From NCBI GenBank assembly GCA_026260175.1, contig JAKCWW010000927.1:4347-68346 (forward strand): 64,000 nucleotides of DNA. Direction: 5' to 3'. Below, in pieces: positions 24,427 through 33,670 of this stretch; the stretch's first letter is position 1; each line of letters opens with the position of its first letter. The DNA comes from Reticulitermes lucifugus (Eukaryota; Arthropoda; Insecta; Blattodea; Rhinotermitidae). The notes beneath the pieces were generated by a model. The model ran no database searches. It saw only the letters and a program-made list of their open reading frames with translations, and was not told where the DNA came from. Both the position numbers and the translations under genes were made by a program.

Positions 24427-24530
24427 AAAATTGAAGTCTTCTGGGATGTGAAGCGTCACTGGATGTGTGGCTCCCGACATTTCGAAATGTTGTATGCCTT
24501 CATCTTTCAGGGTCAAGCAGTCCAAGAAGA
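24427..24530 (+). repeat. Hairpin-H, single arm
   Basis: ATTGAAGTCTTCTGGGATG, CCCGACATTTCGAAATG, ATGCCTTCATCTTTCAGGG and TCAAGCAGTCCAAGAAGAG match one arm of the palindromes at 5641-5880 and 53671-53886. The opposite arm is absent, so this is half an element or a deleted palindrome. Confidence 0.65.
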
Positions 24531-25019
24531 GACAGTGGTATTTAATTATAACATGGATCATAGGCTAGATAGCATAAGGAGGAGTAAAGAGATGAGAGAA
24601 CCGAAATAGCGTGGCTGAAAAGCAAGGACATGAAAATTAAGAAGAATTACGACAGGCTTTGAGAGCGGAAAGTGCTCTTGATGTTTGGAAGACTGTAATC
24701 ATGTCTGCAAAGGGAGAAGTAGGGAGGATAGTACGTAATAAATGGCTAAGCATAAAGGAAAATTAAGCGCTCAAGAAAGCAGTAAATTTTACTAAAGTAA
24801 CTAATCTTAAAAATTGTGAAATCTTTACTCATACGTAGATATTAATGCTGGAGTGACGTGAGTAAAACAAGTTAAGGATGTGAGGACTTAGGGCGATAGG
24901 ACTAGGAAGACGCTACTAGTACTACTATTCCTACTACTACTATCAGTAGTAGCAGTAATAGTATTAGGAGTAGTACTGGTAGTACTGGTCGTATTAAGGG
25001 ACTACAATTAGTATGTAGT
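24531..25019. other. Spacer with palindromic triplet tract
   Basis: No gene. At about 24913-24990 an imperfect CTA/TAC run (CTACTAGTACTACTATTCC) is followed by its inverse (AGTAGTAGCAGTAATAG), giving a self-complementary triplet tract of about 75 bp. Confidence 0.6.
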
Positions 25020-25040
25020 ATACATGAAAAGGCTGTATGC

Positions 25041-25107
25041 GATCTCGAAGCCTCAAAAGAGGCGGCCTAGTCCAGATTTAGGCTGTAGCGGTACACGAAA
25101 AAAATAC
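25041..25107 (+). mobile_element. SINE-B tail fragment with its own TSD
   Basis: Contains GATCTCGAAGCCTCAAAAGA, GGCGGCCTAG, TTTAGGCTGTAGCGG and an A-run, matching only the last 65 or so bases of SINE-B at 45046-45306. It is flanked by near-identical direct repeats at 25020-25040 (ATACATGAAAAGGCTGTATG) and 25104-25126 (ATACATGAAAAGGAGCCGTA). This is therefore a 5'-truncated retroposition event, not a fragment left by deletion. Confidence 0.75.
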
Positions 25108-25126
25108 ATGAAAAGGAGCCGTATGC

Positions 25127-26701
25127 AGAAAGAACAAGGTGTCGTGCAGTCACATGTCGATGCTTACGAATTACGTAATTAAACTACACATGTATGAAGT
25201 ATTGCCAGTGTGATAAAATCAAGATACATGACATGGGTGATATGTACAACACGCGTAAGAGAGTTGACAGAAGTCCCTACAACATTGCAGTTGGAAAACT
25301 TGAAATGAAGACACTTATTGGAAGGACTGGGATTACACATGGGAATGGTACCAGACAGGACACAGAAGTCGGCTCTTTGCAGCACAGTAATAAACATCAG
25401 CTACAATAAAAAGTAGGGAATTTCTTGAATGGATGAGCGACCGTTAGCTTATTTAGGACTCAGCTGCTTAGTTCTATTAACTCCATCATGCATGAAGCTC
25501 ATGGTCTGCTAATTATTTCCCATAAATAACTTAACCTACACACGGCACGTGTATAGGATCTCTTCCTCATAAAGGTTTCCGCTACAAAAACCCTGGGTAT
25601 TACACCGTACTGAAGGTTCACGAAAAAAAACAAGTTAAAGTCGCGATAAGAAGCCTCTGTATTTCCCTGTGATTATATTCACGAACCACAAGGACAATTC
25701 ACGCGTGTTGCAAAGACTATAAAACTCCACTGTATGCACAGAACATATGACCGCACTGAGATGAAGCAGCATAACCGTACGCGCGGCGATAAGGCTGGCG
25801 GTTTGTGATTCATGCGCGGCGACGTCTTTTGCGGTGTTGTTGCTCTCGCTGAGACACTGGATGCAGATGTGGGGTTGTCTCTGCTCTCCACATTTCCTCT
25901 TTTAAATTAAATTGCTGTTACAATTTCAATAGCGAGTCTAATGGCTTCATATTTTTTCCTTACAAAACTACCTCGTGTTAATTTCCGTTGTCCACTTCTA
26001 GCATCTACGGTGCCCTGAAGCTTAACTGTACAGACACGGATTCTGTCGTGCTATGCAAATGGGAGTGTAGCACAAAGTAGATCTACTTTAGCAGAAACTG
26101 CGAGATGAGATATTGTCGGGTACGACTGATCTTGTGTTCGTGTGCTACCTTTGATACTCAGTCGGAAGCAATAGACCTAGGATAGTCCGACATATCCCGT
26201 GTTTCATTGGTCAGACTGCACAAAGGTTATCGACAAAATTTGGACTTGTGTGACATGTGGTCCTTTTTATCAAAAATTACTCGTACTAAAACCAGACACT
26301 GATATCCGTGCATGATATGAAACTTAGGTTTTGTAATACCCTATAAAATAACATAAGTGCAACTTGTGGAAGAACATCTCACCGCCACTCTCTCAGCTAT
26401 TGAGAAAGGCCTATATTCTCAAAACTAATTTATGTTATTAATATTTCTTTAAATGTCTGCATAACTTTAATATCTGTATTGTTGCTTTGACCGAGCTGAT
26501 CTTAAGTATAACCACACCACTGAAACACCCATGTTATGTGCTGAGAGAGCTTATCCACTCATGTAGTCCGCTGCTAATGTTTCATCTGTTACGGCCAGTT
26601 AAACCCCAGCTCTCTGTAGAACTTCACATTGGTAGTCATTCGCATTTACAAGTTAACCCTTTAAAGACTTCAAGTAACTTGCATTATATTTAAATTTTCA
26701 G
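25127..26701. other. Spacer with a CpG-richer patch
   Basis: Mostly AT-rich. Bases 25774-25880 are richer in CpG (GTACGCGCGGCGATAAGG, CATGCGCGGCGACGTC). A minus-strand frame of 70 codons (25679-25891) covers the patch but has no domain. An exon or promoter edge is possible but unsupported. Confidence 0.4.
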
Positions 26702-26795
26702 CTGGTACGGCACAGAAAAGAAATTCCGTCTGGGTTATAAAAACTGATCAGTTAATGCTGTATACGATATTAATCGCTGCTTGTTCTCAGAACCG
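26702..26795 (+). repeat. Short interspersed repeat, partner at 22148
   Basis: TTCCGTCTGGGTTATAAAAA, CAGTTAATGCTGTATACG and GCTTGTTCTCAGAAC correspond to the inverted copy at 22148-22242. Unknown class. Confidence 0.6.
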
Positions 26796-26928
26796 TGCAA
26801 AATATAATACACTGTACTGACAAAACGTAAATTGTTTTAACGTTAAATCTGATGGTACATAAAGTAACCAAAGGACTCCAAAATGTTAATCAGTCTCAAA
26901 AACTTTTCCAGCTATAAAGCTTTTCTAG

Positions 26929-27195
26929 TTATTCCAATATACCTGAAACCCCTATTACTTCATCATCCTCCCACTGTACATAGCGTAATCCTCTCGCCGA
27001 GTACGTTCTACAAGTTCTGCAGTCTGTATTCTTCCATCTGCTATTCTCTGGCTGGTCGAGTTTTCTGCCGGCGAGGTACTTCTCAGAAGTTGGTCCTAGC
27101 TCTTGTCTATTGCTCCTCAGTGTACGAAGCAGTTCGATCGCTTTAGGAACGTCCCAGACGCTTGGAGATTCGAGGTCTTCTACCGCAATCATCAT
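26929..27195 (-). other. Coding-like tract, unrecognised
   Basis: An 88-codon minus-strand frame with unusually balanced, charged composition for this window. It includes VEDLESPSVWDVPKAIEL, LGPTSEKYLAGRKL and then WKNTDCRTCRTYSARGLRY. The C-x-x-C followed by ARG faintly recalls the C-terminal cysteine region of piggyBac-type transposases, but the later cysteines are absent, so I do not assign it. It could be a decayed transposase or gene exon, or chance. No splice sites or neighbouring frames support it. Confidence 0.2.
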
Positions 27196-27439
27196 ATGTC
27201 CCTCATTCCTACAATCCCGTTCAGCAGACTGAGTGGAAAATCATTGCTGTATGAAGTAAATACTGGGCTTGGCTTAATCTAGTTAAATATTCTAAAGTGT
27301 TTCTACAGCCCGTCTTACGATAGATCATAATTTTCCTCATTACTTTATAAGTAAATTTTTGTTCACATTTTATATATGCTAGAGAACTGCAGACTGAATG
27401 CGTGTTGAATATTTTAGATGTTCTGTGATGTTACTCGTA
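27196..27439. other. Spacer, nothing recognised
   Basis: AT-rich interval without features. Confidence 0.5.
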
Positions 27440-27617
27440 CGCTTTGTCGACTGGTTAATATTTACCGACGTTTAGGAAGGACGTAGATCTTCCATTTACA
27501 GGGTGACGCGGGCTCTTCTAGGACTCTTTTTGGATTGCTTGACCCTGAAGATGGAGGCACTACGCTCCTCCGAAACGTCTGAGACTATTTCCCATTGAAT
27601 CGTTATCGACACTACTG
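27440..27617. mobile_element. Hairpin-H palindrome, 178 bp
   Basis: The left arm has TTTACCGACGTTTAGGAAGG and TTCCATTTACAGGGTGACG. The right arm, reverse complemented, has TCAGACGTTTCGGAGGAGCG, TGCCTCCATCTTCAGGGTC and AAGCAATCCAAAAAGAG. The two outer ends pair over GTCGACTGGTTAAT against GTCGATAACGATTC. The GACGTTTCGGAGGA variant is closer to the element at 60568-61170 than to 53671-53886. Confidence 0.6.
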
Positions 27618-30092
27618 TGGGAATCAAAACTCTTGCGTGAATACATTCCATTTATTTGCGTGGTCTTGCGTTTTCAAAATACTAGATTATGAGAAACTGA
27701 GCGCATAATTATTAGACTATATATTATAATCATTCCGTTGCCGGGAATGGTCTAACGTGAGGTCATGCCCCTCACTCCATATGGCAGAAATTATATCTAA
27801 AAAAATTTAAAGTATTTCCACTATAACTGCATCTTCGCACGGAATTAACCAGGTGTTTATGAGGTGTATACAAGAAGATAATCACTAAAATCCACTATTA
27901 ATTGTTGACATTTTTCGATGTACTGAACACTTAACGACTACAATAACAGGCCTCTATGAAAAACTCATTTACTCGTATGATTCTATACAGTGTAATATTA
28001 TTGGTGTTGAACTGCTTTGAACTTACGAGTACGTACTGTAGTACTGCTGTTCACTTGTTCGTTTGTTGTGTGAACACAATAAATAAGCGTCAGTACCAGC
28101 AAGTGGTGCAAAATAACAAAGAATGTATACATGCGGAAATTTCAGCCCCGAGATAATTTTTGTATATACATGCTGAAAACTGCATTGACGGTTCGTCAAA
28201 AATGGTACAAAAATATGCAAGAAAACCCCAAATGATGTTACGTTCTGCTTACACATTATACTTACGGGTGTATACATAATTAAGTTTCGTCAGTATACGT
28301 AACACAGAACTTACATATAGCTTTATTACGTCTGTTATAAAATTAGCATATATCGAACTATATCACTGTTTCTTTACGGCAATGAAATCAGGCGACTTCG
28401 CGCAGATGTGAAAATATTCAAGGGAGTTAAGAGTTGCTGTAATAATTGTCAGATATTCAGTCAAACCCGCCTTTGTGTAAGCAAAATTCGAACATCGAGA
28501 TATCCCGAATATTAGATACATTGAACAGCACTCTTCTGAAAATTCAGAGCCAGATATCAGACTTGGGGTAGTTTCATAAGCGGCGCCCCAAACTATGCGC
28601 ATAGTAAATTTAAATCAGTTGTGAATGGCTCGTTTGATAATAATTCAACTACATGACAAATTGCGCTAACCCTGAGGCTGCATGCAATACATGAGTTGTA
28701 TCGATACCATATGTCGATTCAGTGTGAGAGATATTTACGTTTGTCAAGTGCAGACTTCACTTGTCTGATAATTAATTCGCAGGTCGACAGTTCTGGCATA
28801 CTTGATGCAGCTTGGTTTTTGGACGTCTGAAATAAGATAAATATTATTAGCGACTAGTATAATTTGAACTTAAGAGTATTCCTAAGAATTAAAATATACC
28901 ATATCTTTTGTACTCCGCAACTCTGTCAGGCACAGTGTTAACTATATATATCACCTGGTGTAACATATAAGAACTTTAACATTTTACCCACAGAGTGTTT
29001 CTACGTTTCATGTGCCTTAATAAATAGTGTAGCTCCCTAAACAGCATTGAGTTTCTGGTCTTCGTAATTTGGACATATTGTGTTCTCTGTGATATAAGAA
29101 ATTAACTTTTCATATACTTACTATTCATTTGAGGTTCTGGCTTCAAAGTCTTACCTCCAACATCTGTTACAGTAAGTGGTTGTCCAGAGCGTATAGTATC
29201 AAAAACAGTCACCGGAATTCCTTTAAATCAATCCGTCCATCAGCCTTGTCGGTTATCGCCATATACACTCCAATTTGTCAGTAAGTTTCCACTAGTTTTC
29301 ACTAGTTTTCACCCCTCTTGGTCACAAAAATCATGTATCGTTATAAGTATGGAGATGTTCGCTCAGTATTCCCGGTGAAAGGGCACGCACTCGGAGTGAT
29401 CCCTATCGAACACATGTGAGGATCTTTAGGTTTTACAAGAGTCGAATAGCTCGGTTTGGTAAATCCAGGACCATGACACATTATCATCATCATATCTTCA
29501 TCATCATTATCATCGCCGCCGTCACTGTCACTTGATTATATCAAATGACTGATGATACGGTAAATTAACAAGTGGGGATATGAAGAAATTTCGGAAGTGA
29601 AATGTCCCTGTACGAGTATGTACAAATAAAAGGTCTGCGGTATTTAATGGATATCGACCCCCACCCCCAAGCAGCACCACATTTTATCGTGCGCACCTAG
29701 TCTTAAGTCGTGAAATAAACTCGTATATTCGTAGAATGTTGCCTTACTGCGGGAATCCACCGAAAGTTATGGGCCGCCGATAAGGTCAATTCAGCAAAAC
29801 AGCTCTGCATTACGACGTCAGTTGATGAGAGTATTCATGGTTCTGCTGACGACGGACTTTATTAACGACAGGCATGCGCACGAAGATCACACTATAAACA
29901 GGATTGCCAATTCAATTTGCGTGTCTTCTAAGAAATCTGTTACACCTTTAGTCAGGATTATAAATACTGAATGGGCTAGAGACACCTGGTGATTTTGAAA
30001 TAAAAGCAATTTAAACAGAAGTAAACATTTTTACCTTTGGATTTTTATCAAAATTGAGTACATCACAGAGAGTCAGATCACTTACCTATCAT
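27618..30092. other. AT-rich spacer, nothing recognised
   Basis: About 2.5 kb with no supported gene. A short imperfect TCA/ATC run lies at 29481-29520. Frames at 27956-28277 and 28363-28602 are short and unconvincing. Confidence 0.5.
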
Positions 30093-30168
30093 TTTCGAAG
30101 AAGAATGTTCCCTCCATCTTTATGGTATCGTACCCTGTAAATGGAGGCAATACTTTCCACCGAAACAG
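30093..30168. repeat. Small hairpin of the CGTTTCGG type
   Basis: TTTCGAAGAAGAATGTTCCC and CTCCATCTTTATGG pair with the reverse complement of the right side (CTGTTTCGGTGGAAAGTA, GCCTCCATTTACAGGG). It is a shrunken relative of the palindromes at 27440 and 60568. Confidence 0.5.
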
Positions 30169-30226
30169 TGACAAACTTCTATCAAACTACACTACGTTAC
30201 ATTATGTCTTTAAACTTAATTCATAA

Positions 30227-30449
30227 AGGTAAAGTTTACCCTAGAACAGGCCATGAAGGCCTAGAGGGGGAGTAGAGGTATAGCTCTACTCTTTCTTTAA
30301 CCTCTGCACTAGATGGGGGTGGCTGGTCAACGCCACGCCCAGGTCACTTTACCCCCGGGAAAGATTCCCGGTACCCGTTGTACAGGAAACGTGGCGGGCC
30401 CCAGGGCCGGTCTGGACGGGTGCTGAGAATCTCGCCTCGGCCGGGATTA
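30227..30449 (-). mobile_element. SINE-C (subtype 1), 5'-truncated, 11-bp TSD
   Basis: Perfect direct repeats TTAATTCATAA at 30216-30226 and 30450-30460 flank the element. On the minus strand it begins inside the head (TCCCGGCCGAGGCGAGATTC) and has ACCGGCCCTGGGGCCCGCC, GGTACCGGGAATCTTTCCC and CATCTAGTGCAGAGGTTAAA. It continues with GAAAGAGTAGAGCTATACC, a CTTCATGGCCTG block and the end GGGTAAACTTTACC. The tail is one of the best preserved in the window. Confidence 0.88.
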
Positions 30450-30460
30450 TTAATTCATAA

Positions 30461-30689
30461 GCTGCACAGAATTTGATACTAAATTTAATAACCATGCCTC
30501 ATTTAGCATTTGCATTATCAAGGACGATTATATGTACGAGTATATGGGTTTTAACAACACAGCCGATTTTGTATCTTAATTACCTCATAATTATTGTATG
30601 ATTTCGAAACGTTTGAACTTGGGAATACTCTACTGCAGCTGACAAAGCCATGTTTTATTTCTTATTAAGGTTTGCAAGAACAAATAAAC
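30461..30689. other. Spacer, nothing recognised
   Basis: AT-rich interval between a SINE and a palindrome cluster. Confidence 0.5.
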
Positions 30690-30830
30690 TGTCGAGGTCG
30701 CTATTCTGTGATGTGGCGCCACGTCACTGGATAATTGGCGCCCAACGTTTCGAGATCCCTAGGTTGTCTCGAAACATTGGGCGCCAATTGCCCAGTAACG
30801 CGGCGCCACGTCTCAGAACAATGAGCACCT
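30690..30830. mobile_element. GC-rich palindromic element (core 30713-30809)
   Basis: The core is a 97-bp near-perfect palindrome. The left arm has GTGGCGCCACGTCACTGG, AATTGGCGCCCAACG and TTTCGAGA; the right arm, reverse complemented, has GTGGCGCCGCGTTACTGG, AATTGGCGCCCAATG and TTTCGAGA. The loop is only CCCTAGGTTG-sized. Upstream, CTATTCTGTGATGTGGC resembles the CTTCTGGGATGT entry of Hairpin-H arms, so this may be a subfamily. It could form a stable cruciform or a hairpin RNA. Confidence 0.75.
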
Positions 30831-30959
30831 CAACTAACCGCTGCAAAAGCCCAAAAACTGACACAGTTGAGTGTCGTTCTGCCATGGATGCTATTGGTAT
30901 CCGTGTAATTCCTTGGATTAGTGACTTTCCCTCTTTCATGGAATGTTCGAAGTCTGTGA

Positions 30960-31105
30960 ACGTTGCACGATTTCAGACTTCCGCCGCGATGTAGATGAGA
31001 TCTGCGCGCTTCTGGGGTATTACGAAGCTTTGAGTGGTAGATCTGTACTGACGTTTCGGGAACACATCGGTCCCATCTTCAAGGGTCAAGAAGTCCTCTT
31101 GGACA
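30960..31105 (+). repeat. Hairpin-H, single extended arm
   Basis: TTTCAGACTTCCGCCGCGAT, TCTGCGCGCTTCTGGGGTAT, CTGACGTTTCGGGAACACAT and CGGTCCCATCTTCAAGGGTC match 53640-53765, including sequence upstream of the palindromic arm there. A frame across it reads DFRRDVDEICALLGYY, a peptide I recall from cockroach and termite predictions. Only one arm is present. Confidence 0.7.
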
Positions 31106-31930
31106 AAATATTTCGACGGGCTGAAACTTTGAGTTTATGTGTCACTATAAATTTAACAAAAACCATATCAACGTAGATACATAAACAGTATGTTCTTCAA
31201 CTAAATATAATAACAGACTAATAATAGTAATAATATTTTATTGGATTTATATATATTTGTGAACAATAACAAAAATTTGACTACCGTGGGTTAAATGGTA
31301 TGAACATCTGAGAAGAGTCTAGGATGCAAAGATACGAATGCGCCTCAGTGTTAAGTTATACGTACATTTCCTATACTGTTAGTACGTACCAATGCATTTA
31401 ATGAATGGGAAAGGCTGTGAAAAGATGCGGTACCAGAAAAAAATAGTCTACGTATATTTAATACCAATTGGTTACAGACCATTTGCTTTTAACAAGCCCT
31501 CACATAAAGCAGTTTGAATTATTTTACTGACTCGAGATAGGCTACGTTAGCGAGTAAAATTATATTACAATTTGAATCCTGGCAGGGTGCAGGTTTTCTC
31601 TGTTTGCCGTAACTTACAGACCAGCTGCGGGGTACACTCATCCTCCTATCCAGTGCGTAGCGAGTGATTATTTGCCGGTGGATGAAGGGGCTGGAGAGCA
31701 AAGCTCATCAATTTTCTGTGTATTTAGAAAATATGGAACATACCTCCATTCCTATGGGAACAATTTTATCTTTTTTATTATAATCATTAGTATATTGTTG
31801 GTCATCGTTTTGAATTGTGGGAGGGATGAATCGCTAGAAACATTTTCAGAATTAATGTTTTTGTGTCACCGTGAACCACATTTCTGCCAGTTCACAGATA
31901 TATAAACATATTTCTGCTAGATATTGTCTG
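31106..31930. other. AT-rich spacer, nothing recognised
   Basis: No supported gene. Frame 31672-31905 has a hydrophobic run from AT-rich sequence only. Confidence 0.5.
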
Positions 31931-31940
31931 TTACTGTGAT

Positions 31941-32256
31941 CACGGGGGCACGCGATGTCGCAGTTGGTTGAAGCACTGCGTTAAAAGACGGAAGGTCACG
32001 GGTTCGATGGAATTTTTTATAGACATAATCCTTTCGGTCGCACTATGGCCCTGGGGTCGACTCAGCCTCTAACAGAAATGAGTANNNNNNNNNNNNNNNN
32101 NNNNNNNNNNNNNNNNNNNNNNNNNNNNNNNNNNGGTAAAGGCGGCCGGTGCGTAGGGTTGACAACCTTACCACCTTCATGTGCCGATTGTCTAGATGTC
32201 TGGGAGCCTCAACCTCCTGGAAACCTAAGGGCCTGTCCAGGCTTTACCTTTTGCTT
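31941..32256 (+). mobile_element. SINE-D, with 10-bp TSD and a gap
   Basis: Perfect direct repeats TTACTGTGAT lie at 31931-31940 and 32257-32266. The head has GTCGCAGTTGGTTGAAGC (A-box-like) and CACGGGTTCGATGG (B-box-like). The body follows 4945-5256: GGTCGCACTATGGCCCTGGG, CTCAGCCTCTAACAGAAATG, AAAGGCGGCCGGTGCGTAGG, CACCTTCATGTGCCGATTG, GGGCCTGTCCAGG. A 50-N gap interrupts it. Confidence 0.88.
32085..32134. other. Sequence gap, 50 N
   Basis: Exactly 50 unknown bases inside SINE-D. In the sibling copy only about 18 bases separate the flanking motifs (GAAATGAGTA and TAAAGGCGGCC), so the length is probably a placeholder. Confidence 0.95.
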
Positions 32257-32266
32257 TTACTGTGAT

Positions 32267-33382
32267 GACGGAACATAAGTGGCATGTGCTGGGAAAGGAA
32301 GTGCGCAGGAAATATGCGCTGTTAAGAAGGGTGAAGCAGAGCAGAAAATGGTAAATGAGTGATTGTTTAGTGTATGACACAGGCAGTAATTGCTTGATTC
32401 ATGCAGGCCACCAAGAATTGTAAGAATAAAAAAGTCTAGGAGGTCACTATTACTAGGATAGGGGGAAAGGGGAATACATGCCGAGATTTTACGGCGATGT
32501 CTCTAAATAATCATGCAGGTGGAAAAGCGAGGTGTTGGTTGAGAATAAATTGAAGTCTTAGAGCGACGGGTTACGAAAATGGGAAATAGAAATAACTGGT
32601 TTCACATCGTGTTCAGTGCCGGCCGGTGTCGAACTTAAAGAGTTTTGTTACCACAGTTTTAGTTAATATTAATTATCATTAATAATTACCATCAATATTT
32701 GCATCACCTTCACCATTATTCTTGTTACGGGCTTATTTGTTGTTACCCATTACTGATGTTGTAATACGGTTTCTGTAAGATACACCAGACGCAAGTACGT
32801 TTGGGCGTGATTATTTAGATCTTTGTCATAATCAGGCCTGTCCTCTGGTCTGACTTTGTATCAGACTTCAAGAGGAGGAGTGGAGGGTCTCCTTCATCGG
32901 AAGAGTGACTGCAATTAATCATCTTCCTATGCAGCGGTCAGCAACGCCTTGCACACAGTTCGCACTGCTTCAGTTACGTACAAACTGCAAGATCGAGGAG
33001 ATTTTCAGATAGGGGTACAAGTCATCGGGAAGGATGTATGCAGGTTGCTTGTATCACTAAAGTGGAAATTAGAAGTTTCAGGGTGATTATGAGAGTTTAC
33101 TAGCCTTTAAACTGATAGTAATAACTAGACGCTTAGTGAAAGACAGTTGATTTGAAAAAATTTTTAATTACGAGTATACAAATGAAATTTAAATTATGGG
33201 ATGCCAAAAGTCTAATATAAACTTCATGACAGTGTTGATTATAAGGCTTATGTTGTCGGATACGTAATCGTTTAGGAGGAAAACACTAAAGTAGAATACA
33301 AAACAGTAGCATCAGTTTATCTGACAAACAAGCTTACACCCTCACTATGACAAAATTTCTCCTTGGAGTTTAATATTCAACC
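32267..33382. other. Spacer, nothing recognised
   Basis: AT-rich with some purine-rich patches near 32280-32350 and 32860-32890. No gene supported. Confidence 0.5.
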
Positions 33383-33670
33383 TTGTTACTGAATAGTATC
33401 GTCGGTATAGTGACTAGGCTACAGGCTGGACAACCTAAGAATTATGGTCCAGCTCCCGTTAACGGCAAGATATGTTTTCTGCGAAGCGACCAGACCGACT
33501 CTGAGGTCCACCCAACCCCATATTCAGTGGGTCCCTGGGCTTCTTTCTCCGAGGGTAAAGCGGCTGGGCCTGAAGCTGGCCAACCACCTCTATCTAAATC
33601 CGATTTTAAGAGTGCATGGATCTATATCTCTACTCTCCCTTGTGCCTTCAAGGCTTACATAGGGGCAACA
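33383..33670 (+). mobile_element. SINE-C (subtype 2), near full length
   Basis: The head reads TCGTCGGTATAGTGACTAGG and then ACAGGCTGGACAACC, corresponding to the tRNA-like start of the family. The body has CCAGACCGACTCTGAGGTCC, CACCCAACCCCATATTCAGT, GAGGGTAAAGCGGCTGGGCC, CAACCACCTCTATCTAAATC and then the subtype-2 tail AGAGTGCATGGATCTATATC with CCTTCAAGGC. The body is well diverged, so it is probably old. One frame runs through the whole element by chance. Confidence 0.8.

Noticed and set aside
30650-30994. 114-codon frame
   Set aside because: Covers a palindromic repeat; the peptide follows the inverted repeat, not a protein family.
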